Shown: piece by piece, positions 35,260-46,100 of the stretch
Position numbering within the stretch: position 1 is the first letter of the stretch
Layout of the letters: the number at the start of each line of letters is the position of its first letter
NCBI GenBank assembly: GCA_023375675.1
Contig: JALQBC010000006.1
Span: 1,054,001-1,118,000, forward strand
Length of the DNA stretch: 64,000 nucleotides
DNA from: Cytospora piceicola
Taxonomy: Eukaryota; Ascomycota; Sordariomycetes; Diaporthales; Cytosporaceae
Reading direction: 5' to 3'
Translations under genes and position numbers: made by a program
The notes under the pieces: generated by a model
Database searches by the model: none
What the model saw: the letters and a program-made list of their open reading frames with translations, nothing else
Told to the model about the DNA's origin: nothing

Positions 35260-36660
35260 TTACCACTCAGGATCCTCCCCCATAACAACCGCCAAATTAC
35301 CCCTAGCCAGAGTCAATGTCTTGGCCAGGGCAGACAGCTTCGTCCCCAGCGACATGAGCGCCGGGTCCGCACTCTCGACCCTGACCTTCTCCCGCACAAA
35401 CACCTGCGCCTCGTTCTCGTTCCTGCTGCCCGGCCCCCTGCCGGCAGCAGAGGCGGCGTTGTCCCTGCCACCACCGCTGCCGCCGCTGCTGGTACTGCTC
35501 CCCCGCAGCTGGCCCCCGTCCCCACCACCGCCGCCGCCGCCGCCGGCCCCGCCCGACGGGCCCCCCGCCGCCGCGGCCGGCGGCTCGGCGCCCTCGGGGT
35601 ACGTGTACATGAAGACCTGGTCGGCCTCGTCGTGCTCCAGCCGCCTGGCGGTGCCGATGGCCAGGGCGAACTTGAGGCCCAGGTTGACGGGGGCGCCGGC
35701 GGGCTCGAGGGCGCGCAGCCAGAGCACGAGCTGGCTCTCCTGGACGCCCCAGTGCAGGGAGAGGTTGGGCCCGGGCTGTTGCTGCTGCTGGTTCTGGTGG
35801 TTCTGCTGGTGGTTGTTCTGGTTCTGGTGGCCGGGCGGGGAGGCGGGGAGGAAGTGGCGGGGGGAGCAGGACTTGGACACCCAGGTGGCGTCGGAGGCGG
35901 TCAGGGGCTGGGGCCCCTTGAGGAGGGAGGCGGCCTCGGCGAGGGTCTGGGAGAGGAGGCGGAGCTGGGCGGCCACGAACGCCGCCGTCGAGGGGGCGGG
36001 CGAGGGGGGCGGCGAGGGGGAGGCGGGGGCGGGGTTGTAGGTGTACCCCAGGGTGAGGGCGAGCAGGTCGATGGACTCGGTGAGCAGGGCGTGGAGGTTC
36101 GCCAGGGGCGCGAGCTGGATCGGGTATTCGGGGTTGATGGTGTAGGTCTGTTGTGGGTGGGTTCGCAGTTTCAGGGTGAGGGTCTGTATGGTATCGCATG
36201 GGGATTAGCCGGGCTTTGGACAGCGGGGGAGGAGAGGAGAGGAGGAGGGCGGTGGCATACGCCCTTGACTATTCGTGTCCCGACGCGCGTGATGTGCCCC
36301 TTGACGATCTCGTTCCGGTGCGTGCTGACGACGAGGGTGCTACCTGGGTCGACAGGGGCGAGGAGGGCGTAGCAGTCCTCCAGGCCGTGCTTGAGGTTCT
36401 GGAGGGTCTCGTGGAGCTCGTTGAGGAGCCATTCAAGCTCTCGGCTCTGTGGAGGGACCGCGGGCTGGGTCAGCTGTGGTCTGCACGGAGGTGAGGGTCG
36501 TGGGAGGAGGACCCAGCCGTCTTCGATGGGGCAGGGCATTGGAAACATCCTCACCAGAGCCGCAAGGGGGATTGGGTCATGGAGAGGAGCTCACCTGTGT
36601 CTGATCGACAGCAGTTATAAGCTGGTCCGGAGGGAGAGACGGCCAGATTTCCACGGACAT
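35260..36660 (-). CDS. Rogdi/Rav2-like RAVE complex subunit
   Basis: Exons on the minus strand are 36660-36595, 36446-36261 and 36183-35260, all phase 0, giving 391 residues. The N-terminus MSVEIWPSLPPDQLITAVDQ and the segments ELEWLLNELHETLQNLKHGL, GSTLVVSTHRNEIVKGHITR and VLWLRALEPAGAPVNLGLKF match the Rogdi leucine-zipper family, which includes yeast Rav2. Rav2 with Rav1 and Skp1 (RAVE) reassembles the V-ATPase on vacuole and endosome membranes. Two species-specific low-complexity insertions are present: a His/Asn/Gln tract (about residues 205-225) and a Gly run followed by a Ser/Gly tract (about 300-335). The family assignment is from remembered patterns. Confidence 0.82.
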
Positions 36661-37480
36661 TGTTTGTTGTTTTCCGGAAGCCTTGGGTCGGTTTAGGCAG
36701 ATGTGTTCAGGGGCATTGTAGGATATCCTACAACGGTGCGTAGCCTGTGGAAGTAGCCTGTGGAAGTAGCCAGATATATCACCACCTAGGTACACAGTAG
36801 AGTTTTGTGGTGATTGTGCTGAGTATCTGTCAGTATCGCAACGATATACTATGGTAACTAACTGACTGCCTGGACCTCGGGAGCTTTCTGCTGGCGTCAT
36901 TTGGCCATATCATTCCACCCCTGTCGCGGGAGATAAATGGGGCCAGTGCTGCTTCTTCTGGAAGGCGGTCAGGCTTCCCCGGACCGACCCGGCTAATGCG
37001 TAGCGTGTACTATACAGTGTACTATACAGCATTGTATACCTAGGTAGCGTGTAGTGTGTAGCGGCTTCCTGCAGAATTCTCCACAAAGGCCATTCACTCT
37101 GTCACTCAGTTGGGACCCCCCACTAATAAACCCCCCCACCTCACAGGGCTTACTTGGCCTAGGATATCAGCACACTGAAAGCCTTCTTCGACTCTTGTAA
37201 CGCTTATTCCTTTAATTTGTTTACCCCCCCCCCCCCATACACCCAGAAAGAGTCCTCGATCGAACCTTGAAAGTTCATGAGTAAAAGTGAAGCACCGTAG
37301 CCACTCGGCACAAGCTATGAAGAGACGGCGTGACACCTTGAAACCATCTTACAACATATAAGTTGCAGACTGAAGCGTCTCTTTTCGAACCTGCAGGACA
37401 CGTTCATTTCTCCCAACCTTCTTTCTTATCCGACAAGACTTGGAAACTCTCACCAAGCACACAACTACGTTTGACCGACC
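36661..37480. promoter_or_regulatory. Divergent promoter region with C-run
   Basis: 820 bp between the Rogdi-like and pop7 start codons. It contains GTGGAAGTAGCC twice (about 36747-36770), palindromic ACCTAGGTA words near 36785 and 37040, a repeated GTACTATACAG, and a C13 run near 37225. No TATA box or gene is evident. Confidence 0.4.
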
Positions 37481-38106
37481 ATGGCCACGCATGAGGCTAC
37501 AACAGGGCAGCCGCCTAACAAGCCAGTTGCGAAGCTGCCTGCCCTTTCCAAGAGTACGTCCACCCTCATTGGCCATATGTCACATACCATATACCACACA
37601 CCCCAGCGCACCATCACTTACACTCTCCCACAGGCTCCAAAGTCCACAAGCGCCCCATCAACAGGGGCCGCGTCATCAACAGGGGAGGCCCACCCCTGAG
37701 CCCCAAACAGCCCATCATCTACGTCGGCACCAAGTCCCCCTTCATGGGCATCGTCAACAAGCTCCGCCACGCCCTCGACCACTCGCCCGCCTCGCGCTCC
37801 ACCAGGGGCCAGCCGCTGGCCGCGAGGGTGGCCGCGCTCGGCGCGCCCTCCCCGCCGGGCCCGCCCGAGGGCGACGAGGTCCTGGCCAGGGCGACGGGCC
37901 GCGCCATCGCCTCGCTGCTGCACGTCGCGGCGTGGTTCGGCAGGCAGGGCGACTGCCGGGTCAGCGTGCGCACGATGAGCCTGGAGGCGGTGGACGACGT
38001 GGTGGGCGACGAGGACGGGGCGGAGGAGGAGGGCGGGTTCGCCGCCGAGGAGGGTACCAGGGTGAGGGGGGTGAGCTGTCTGGAGATCGGTGTGAGCCTG
38101 CGGTGA
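37481..38106 (+). CDS. pop7: RNase P/RNase MRP subunit Pop7 (Rpp20-like)
   Basis: Exons 37481-37553 and 37634-38106 (80-bp intron) give 181 residues. The Alba-like core begins with IIYVGTKSPFMGIVNKLRHA, the hallmark of Pop7/Rpp20, preceded by a basic KVHKRPINRGRVINRGG arm. It continues with VLARATGRAIASLLHVAAWF and ends with an SCLEIGVSL strand. Pop7 pairs with Pop6 to bind the P3 stem of RNase P and MRP RNAs in tRNA and rRNA processing. Acidic loops (DDVVGDEDGAEEEGG) are expanded. The ATG context (ACCATGG) is strong. Confidence 0.85.
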
Positions 38107-38670
38107 AGGGGATGAGTCCTAGGGTTTGTGCTGATGATTGAAGTCCTTGGAAAGGGGTTTGCGATGCTGTTTCCATTATGCTATTTCTGGCGTTGGGGCT
38201 CAAAATGACTTGGTGAGGGACATCATTGGGTCGGTCTGTTTGTCCGCAGGCAATGGGAGAGAATACCTGGTTGGTTCCGTGGGTCTATTGGGCTACGTTT
38301 GGCACTGGGAGAAGTGTGCAATGCATTGCGATCAGAGGGCCGATAGCAAGCCGAACGGGCTTCACGTAGAATCCCTATGTAACATGTGCTTTCTTGCCCT
38401 AAACCTTCGAGTGCTCATTTCATCGTCTCCCAGACAGATACACACCCCCCCACCCCTTCAGCCCTCTTAGGGGTTCGGGTTCATGGTCCACTTATACCCC
38501 TGGCCTGTTACAGATAAAATATCCCCTTTCCCAATCTAGCAACCGGAGCCCCTGCGACCGGAGCCGGGAATATGGCCTTTGTGAAGAACCTCCTGATGAC
38601 TTCTTGTCTCAAACATCAATGACAGTATCATAATTCCTATTCTTTGGGTGACAGGCCAGTGTCAAGGACC
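38107..38670. other. Intergenic region
   Basis: 3' end of pop7 and promoter of the UstYa-like gene. No further element is identified. Confidence 0.4.
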
Positions 38671-39704
38671 ATGGGCCACGACGACTATATCTCCGTTGCC
38701 TTAGATGACCGCCCTGGAGGCTACGCGCAGGACGCTGAGCACAAGAGGCGCAAATCGTCCCGTTATGAGGCCGTCAAGAGGACGGCGCTGCTGTCGATAT
38801 TGACCATAGCCGCCTTCGCCCTGGGGTTTTCCGCCGGCAACTGGCATGGGCGGGAAGGCGAGGGTCTGGCCGGGAGCAGCACACCGGTGCAGCAAGAGCC
38901 TTCTGTGGTTGAGGTGGTAGAGGGAAGCAGTCATGAGTTGTTGCCACCACAGGCATTTGTTCCTGATTGTGAGTCGTTCACTGGTCGAGGGAGAGATGAA
39001 GTTATGAGAGGGCATAATAGGCTGACCCATGACGAAAACAGTTGCGACGAGGGAGGTCCAGTTCGACTTCCCTACTGCCTACGAGGAGATTAGCATCGAA
39101 GGGGACAAGCTTTGGGATGCCCTAATGCCACGTAAGTGACGAGTTGCACACCCTCACAGCTCCTGCATACTGACCACAAAAATCGCAGTCGGGTCCGGGT
39201 TCGTGCGCGTCCCATATCCCAGGCGGTTCGACATGCCCGCCAGCAAAACCATCGAGGATGACTCGGAGGATGCAGAGATATACTCCCTTTCAGCGCTGCA
39301 TCAGCTTCACTGTCTGGTACGTACGCCACCAACCCGCCCCCTTTCCCACTCAACCCCACCCCCAGCATCATCTCACCATCTCATCCTCTGAGCTCTCTTC
39401 TTTGCTGTGTCCACCTACTCACATGCAAGCGAAAAAGGGCGTGATAAGAGACGTGATAAAGAGGTACGAAAAGCACGAGAGGTCGCGCTTCGCCGGAGCC
39501 GGCCACGAGTATCACTGCATCGACTACATTCGGCAGTCCATCATGTGCCACGGGGACACCACCCTCGACTTCGCCGAGGTGCAGGCCGACGGGGTGCGGA
39601 GGGGCTTCTCCGGGGCCAACTCGACGCACCAGTGCCGTGACTGGGACGCCCTGACGGCCTGGGCGGTGGAGAACCGGGCTGGTGACAAGAAGGGGATCGC
39701 ATAA
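38671..39704 (+). CDS. UstYa-family oxidase (DUF3328)
   Basis: Exons 38671-38968, 39042-39131, 39189-39320 and 39430-39704 give 264 residues. A short cytosolic N-terminus is followed by one membrane segment (about residues 38-56, RTALLSILTIAAFALGFSAG). The two family motifs HxxHC are present: HQLHC (167-171) and HEYHC (199-203), the second followed by IDYIRQSIMCHGD. UstYa-type proteins catalyse oxidative cyclisation or related steps in fungal RiPP and other secondary-metabolite pathways, as a lumenal domain on a type II anchor. The third intron needs a GTACGC donor and CAAG acceptor to stay in frame, so that junction is less certain. No precursor peptide with repeated Kex2 sites was seen nearby. 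Confidence 0.87.
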
Positions 39705-39880
39705 GTACGATGGTCTGTCTGTCGGATGGTCGGGTGGGGGCTCCTTGTTGTCTCTCAGGGGTAGCAGACGAATTGCTTTCCCAAAGCTCATCACCGCACA
39801 TGTTCCTAAAACCCAACACACTGTCTCCGAGTAGCAACATGGAGTTTTAGTGACCCGCGACAGCAAGGTCTGCAGAAGTT

Positions 39881-40617
39881 ACAGTCTCAAACCACCCAGG
39901 AAGATGGCCAACAGGGGTGTCCATACGAATTTCTCAAGGAGCGACTTGAAGAAGTTCTTTTCGCCGGTCCAGTACCTCAACATAGCGAGCCCGGTATTCC
40001 GGTATTCCTGAGGTTGATGAGGACTGTGATGGTGGAGAACCACACCTGCCACTATTCGATGCAAAACCTATCGAGGTGGTCGCTGAATTAGCCGTAGAGG
40101 AATGAGTTCACTCTGGTCATGATCCAAGCGGCGCTGATGCCGTAGTACGTCCGGGTATACGGAATGACGGTGGCCTTGGACTTGATGGGGATGACAGAGC
40201 GAGGAACCTGCGGAATAGCGGCATGAAGTGGTTTTCCTGGGTGATACACCTGTAGATGGGGTTGAATGTGAGCACGTTCCACCCGTGAGAGTATATCTCC
40301 CAGCGGGCTAGCTCGTCGTGTAAGGTCAGGGAGACGACTTCCTGAACCCGAAGCCGGCCCAGGCCCCCAGAAGAATGATATGGAGCATGCCATTATGGCC
40401 GACAAGGTGGGCGGGCGATATCTTCACAATGTACCTGACAGCCGACTAAATCAGGTTGTTGACTAAGATATTTACGAGACACGTGTAGATGGCCTTCATG
40501 ACACCAGACAAGAAAGGAAGGATCCCAGCCTCCGGCGACTATTCCGTCTCCGAGACTGTATCAAGAAGACAGGCCTCCGGGGCACGCATGTCAGGATCAA
40601 CAAGAAGAACATAATTA
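39881..40617 (-). pseudogene. Decayed GT2 (chitin-synthase-like) glycosyltransferase remnant
   Basis: Minus-strand pieces in all frames resemble, in order, a fungal family-2 glycosyltransferase. First NYVLLVDPDMRAPEACLLD, SPEAGILPF, a LVGHNG block and GAWAGFGF share one frame with two internal stops. Then VSLTLHDELARWEIYSHGW and FMPLFRRF follow after a frameshift. Then KATVIPYTRTYYGISAAWI is in another frame with two more stops, and finally LRYWTGEKNFFKSLLEKF and WTPLLAIFLGG in a fourth segment. The part between VGHNG and GFGF is too short, so the region holding the acceptor-binding ED and QxxRW motifs is missing. It lies 3' to 3' with the UstYa-like gene. The family match is from memory of fungal GT2 sequences. 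Confidence 0.65.
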
Positions 40618-43600
40618 GGTACCAGCACGAATATTTCCATCCATCCACACACGACCCTACATCCCCCCACTCAGGATTAGACCATTCTACTCTTTATTTC
40701 CCCTTTCAACAAGAGATATTTCAGAGTCTCACTCACCATGACGTCCAGTGAGGCTACGGCGTGCGCAAAGGAGTATAAGCCAGCTTATAAGCACAAGCCA
40801 GGCACTGAGTCCTGGATTTGCGGACGATGACACCCTCATGACCGATTTTCCCATTTAAATCCCAGAGACGAGCACACTTTTGCTAGTTGAAATAGTTTAC
40901 CATCACCTCGTGGTTGTTGTCGATGGGAAAGGCGCTCTTAGCACTGTGATTCGAGCGTCCTGATAGACTTTGTTGCCGCGATGGATAAGAGTTCCGGATG
41001 GAAACGAGATTGGGATCCTGGGATCCTCGCGGCTATCTTCTGGAAACGCCCTAGATCTTTTGGAGGTTTACTGGCCTTTTGCTCATTTCTTTTGGTTTCA
41101 CGATAAACCTTTCTTCTAGCCGGTTAATCTCCATAGAGGAGGATGCTTCAAAGGATCGACAGAACATATCGAGTGCAAGATCATGATTCATTAACTCAAG
41201 GGATACAATATTGGCGTCCAGTACTCACTTCTGTAGGCTACGTTTGATGTTTCTCTATATATATAGTTTCATTTCATGACCTACATAGGCCTCGTAGAAG
41301 AAATCGTTTGTACGAAAGCGAAGTCTACCCGGTAGACCTTCCCAAACTGGCCGTCGTTATAATACAGCCTCCGTCGCCGGGAACAGAACTACACACTTTA
41401 GTACTCAAGGCAGTAGGTACCAAGAAAAGGCCTGTTAATGCTCCTATTAGCACCATATCACTACCGCAGTCTATCTCCAATGTTGTCTCTGTAAATCAAG
41501 TTATGTATGGTTACTAAGTTTTCAATATTAGAAGGCCCAATTGATGGTCCTGGAGCGGCAACCGCCATGAAGCTGGGAGAAAAGATACCTAGGCACTTGT
41601 GTCTCTGCACCGCGGGTTGGGATCTCCAATATTGTTATGCTCGATTTGAGATTATGTTGACTGATCGAGTTATGGGATCGTCGAGATATGGCAGCCGCCT
41701 CTGTACCTTGCTGACTGGGCAACTGTCCGAAATGTTCTAGCAATTTTCCAAGTCCAACCATCAACGCTAGCCTTGCTATTTCATTTTACAAATTTCGCAG
41801 CCCTTAAATTCCTCTTCTCCCTCATACCTGAGTATTGGTCAAGCGGTTGTAACCTTGATCCGGAGTACCCTCACGTTTTCCACATCACTGAGAGAAATTG
41901 GAAACGAACAATTACATAATTGTTTTATGGAACGAAGGAAGCCTATGGGTTCACCCTCGTTGTCTTCGAGGCTGAACAGCCTCGTTCCATCTACCGTCAA
42001 GGATCTACCACATCACCCTTCAGGATCGAACCGCTTCTTGGAACCATGAGGCCCCAGGTTCATTGTGGCTATGAGTAACGCTTCAGGGCACATCCATAGT
42101 CACCAGAGACAACACGATCGACTTCGGCCCAACCGGCATCGGCACCTGCACAGCCAGCCACCGGCGCGATCAAGTACATCTCCGCTACCAACAGGACAGC
42201 CAGCGACACAAGCATCATTCCCTGGGCCTTATCCGCCCGCGTCAACACCAAGGCGTCATCAAGGATCAAATACGGCAGGGTCGAAGTGCTTATTTGTTAC
42301 CTTATTTGTATGAAGACACAGGGCGGAGGATGAAAGGGGGGAGTTCCCGTTTTCGTTTGTGGACCATCCCAGGGTACTAACTACCTGTTGACATCCAGAT
42401 GTCGACGAATACAAAAAAGTGCCCAAGTAGAGTCTGAATATACCTAAGTAAAATATAGATGCCCCCCCCCCCCCAAAAAAAAGGTAGCAGTTTTGAAGAT
42501 AGTGGGGCCCACAGCCACTACAGCCACTCAGCTTATACCGACGAGTCTCCAGATTTCCTATTCAGGCAATTGAGTGAGTCTACATGGACATCTAACATCG
42601 CATCTTGCAGGCCAGTCAGTACACTCAGTCGAGACTCCCTGGTCCTCTGATTGAACCCTTTCGTCAAGTTTCGGGTTGTGCTTTCCGACAGGTCGTGGTA
42701 CCCTAACGTATCAGCTGTTGCGCAATGATAGAATTTGACTCTTTCTTTCGGTTTGTTTTTGTGGACAATGGAAAGTCCTCCACTCATGCTTGTCCAGTCG
42801 GGGAGCGTGAGATTTACTACACATCCTTTACTTTGCCTGCGTGCTGCTGCTCAGTCCGGTTTGCTGAACTGCCTTGACAAGCCTTTTCCATCGAGACCAG
42901 GTCTATCGACGTTCTACGAGGTCCTCTCGAGATACCCCCATGGTAATCGACTTACCAAACCATCCGGGCATCACCCTCGTCGCACCCAACAACCTTGCGC
43001 TCGAGAAGTACTAGCAAGGAATCCGGACAACGAGGCTGTGGTGACCGCTGAACTGCCGAAACCTAAGCATTATAACCAGGCACCAGTGCTATCGCTCATA
43101 GGTGAGACCTCAACAGGTAAAAAGGTCCCTGTGTCATTTATCGAGGCACTTCCATCCTGGCAGACCCAATAAAGTCTGCTATTTCTCCTGGAGTGATAAA
43201 GATGATGAAGATGACGGCACATGTGACTGTGAACGTCTCAACTAGTAATGGTGTTGTCGGGGGCGCGGTGGTCTTATTGTGTACGGGACTAGCAAGGGCA
43301 GTGGGCATGGGTATCGTGGGCGTTGGTATGCTGGCACCTTGGGGGCTGCTGGTGTTTTGTGGTTGTCTTGGACTGGATCAGGGCTGCGGTGTCAACTGGT
43401 CGCTTATAAAAAGGTTAGAAACATTGGTTCGTATATCTCACGGCAGCAATCAGACGCTACTACTGTCCACCGCTACCTGAAAGTGGTGAGTCTGGATATG
43501 AACCGTCTGTCATCTGCAAATACTTCTTCCTCCCGGTGCTCCCGGACATGGTACTCACAGAGAGCCTCACAGTCAAATCTTGATAGGAATAATGGGAATC

Positions 43601-43800
43601 TGTGTTAATTACTGACTTGTGACTTTGCAAGCGTCCACCGCGCCCTGTTCTCCCCCCCCGCAGACTTGCCGTATAGGTGGAAACAAACAAGGGTTTGTGA
43701 ATGAAAATGATAAGAGAGGTATTCTGATGCCGATGTATCAAGATAAAGAGACATAAGTGAATTGAACGAACGATTCAAGGGGCCTCTCAGGTACACATAA
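40618..43800. other. Long gene-poor region
   Basis: 3.2 kb without a supportable gene. It contains a C15/A9 run near 42463-42482, CAGCCACTA doubled near 42510, and many stops on both strands. Frame 42735-43172 includes a protein-like stretch (NPDNEAVVTAELPKPKHYNQ) but no start or splice logic. It may be old, mutated DNA continuing from the pseudogene. Confidence 0.4.
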
Positions 43801-46100
43801 TCAACTACGGAACACCTGCATCGCCTCCTGAAGGTTCTTAATCTCCTTCCCGAGCCTCTCCCTCTCCTGCTTCGTAACCAGGTCCTCCCCTGCGATCATG
43901 TCCAGCTCGCTGGCACTGAGGTCGAAGACGAGATCTGTACTGAAGACGTGGAGTGGGCTGTCCTGGCCGTTGAGCAGAAAATGGTCGATGACCTGCTGGC
44001 ACACGACATCGATGAACCGCTTGACAGAGACCTCGTAGTAGCTCTTGAGAGTGTCATGTAGATACCCGCGGACGTGCCGCGGGTCGGATCTGTCGATGTT
44101 CAGCTTCTTTGCCGCGTTGAGCGTGACGACAGCCCCGACCCCTTCATGTTTAACGGCTAGGTTCTGGAGGGACTCGTGGAGGCGCTCGGACTGCCCCTTT
44201 TGCAGTTCGGCGTAGAAAGATTGGTTATACGTAATCGGCTTGCCTTCTCGCTCGATCTTGAGGAGGAAGCGGGCGTGGTCCATGGCTCGCCGATACGAGG
44301 CATGGAGCCTCTCTAGGAGGACGTTGTCGAATAGCTCACGCAGCACTTGCTTTTCGGAGACGATGTGCCTGAGAAGATTCAGGATGAAGTCGTGGACAAG
44401 GACGATGGCATCGCTGACGTGGGCGAGGACGATGTCTTCCCAGCGCTTTGACTGCTCTTTGAATATCGTGCCCAGCAGAGCACCTCCAAACTGTAGATGC
44501 AGATGGTCAGTGGCTGTCAATATCGAGGGTTTTTCTGAGACTCACCGTCCCCAACTCCGGTCCCCGACTCTTCTTGAAAACGTCTTCGATGTGCTCCATG
44601 ATGGAATCGTCGGATGGTTTCTCGTATTCAAAGCGCTCGGCACGAACGATGTCTCCCAGTTCTAGGTAATGCTCAAGCGGCAACTCGAACCCGACTCGCG
44701 GTAGCTCGTCCGGGGACTTTTTGTCGTCTTTCTTGTCCTCTTGGCGCGAGCGATCAAAGTACCGGGTGTGACCCCTCTGCGAGAAGATACGAGAGAATAC
44801 CTCGTTCAATTCAATGACCCTCGTGATCAGTCTCATTTCCAGTCTCTCATTGAAGATGGGGTCCTCAGTGTAGTACGCGTTGAGCGAGTAACTGACGACC
44901 TTCTCAAAATCGGCCGCGAGCTTTCCCAGATAAGCCCTCTGAGATTTCTCGTCGGCTCTGGAGGCACCCATGCCGTCGAAAGTCTTGCGGCACTCCACTA
45001 GGCTTTTGTAAAGCTCTTTAAAATAGAGAAAAAAAGAAATAGCAGTTAGCTCTCCAGGCAAACATTGAAAGGGAGGAAGGTCTCTTACCCGCCTTGACCA
45101 TGGGAAACTCCCTCTTCGACACGTCCATGAGGAGGTCTCGCAGTCTCACCTTAAGCGCGGAGACACCGACACGCTTGGAGGATGCAATGGTCGACCAAGG
45201 GTCCTGCTGGAAGAAAGCCCTTTCTTTCTCATCCCGCATCTTCAACGTGGAGTTGGCATCATCAGAGCTACGATTCTGGACCACACAGTACCCAAGCTTC
45301 AAGTATTGCCGCCTCCCCCGGACAAGATCCAGGATGGTCTGTTTCATAGTGCGCTCCAGCACAAGGTCAGGCTTGGTCAACACTCCCATGGTTCGGGACC
45401 CCTGTGGGTCGGCTTCCTTTGCAAGCTCGAGGATCTCCTGGGTGGCGATGTCCACGTTGCATGGGATGACTGCCAGTATGATGGTCCTTTCATCTTTCAT
45501 GTATCTTTTGACCATCGCAGTCACCAGACTGATATCGCTTTCGGTAGTCAAGCCCGGAGTTGCCGCTCGAAAAATGCCTGGGACGTCAATGACGGTGAGT
45601 GCCGGCTGATCAGGGCCACTAATATCGATGCTCAGAATGTCCTCGCTGAAGGTGTTCAAGCCATCGTCACTTGCCCCACCAGACCTGCCAGAAGCAGGTC
45701 CAGCAGGTCGAATGCCCATGGCAGCGTTCGCTTTCTTGAATATCTCGGCGAAACCCTTCCCCTCGATGGCATCGGCAACGTGGCGGAAACTCTGCAGCCT
45801 CTGCTTGATGTCGTCTGTGGCATCAGGTCGGGGAATAATGGTGATGTGGACGCTGTTTTGGGGCTCACGGCGACATCTGATCTGGGTGGCGTATCTCGTG
45901 CAGAGACCGACGTCACGAGGGAACGAGAACCCCGTGAGGCTCTCGAGGACTGAACTCTTGCCTGATGATTGGTCTCCGACGACGACAAGCTGAGGGAGGG
46001 ATACCTTGGTTCCAACATTGAGCTCTCTGAGCTTGTCGATCTTGTCCAAGAGGGCCTGGTTTCTGAGGCCCTCGACTTCAGGTGCTGAGACGCTACCCAT
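43801..46100 (-). CDS. Dynamin-family (Mx-like) large GTPase
   Basis: Exons on the minus strand are 46100-45089, 45015-44546 and 44490-43801, giving 723 residues. The G domain has G1 GDQSSGKS (42-49), G3 DVPG (172-175), G4 TKPD (242-245) and G5-like QNRS (275-278), with TRYATQIRCRRE after the switch. The stalk/middle region follows (ELYKSLVECRKTFDGMG, then HYLELGDIVRAERFEYEK) and a C-terminal GTPase-effector-type helix ends in RLGKEIKNLQEAMQVF. No pleckstrin or proline-rich domain is present, so it resembles the Mx/Vps1-like dynamins of filamentous fungi rather than Vps1 itself. A membrane-remodelling role is inferred from the family. A TATA box is 195 bp upstream of the ATG. Confidence 0.9.

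Noticed and set aside
35152..36372. 406-codon Gly-rich plus-strand frame
   Set aside because: It is antisense to the Rogdi/Rav2-like gene, and its composition reflects the complementary strand of that gene.
42463..42482. C-run followed by A-run, possible poly(A) trace of a retroelement
   Set aside because: There is no target-site duplication or element body beside it; simple low complexity is enough.
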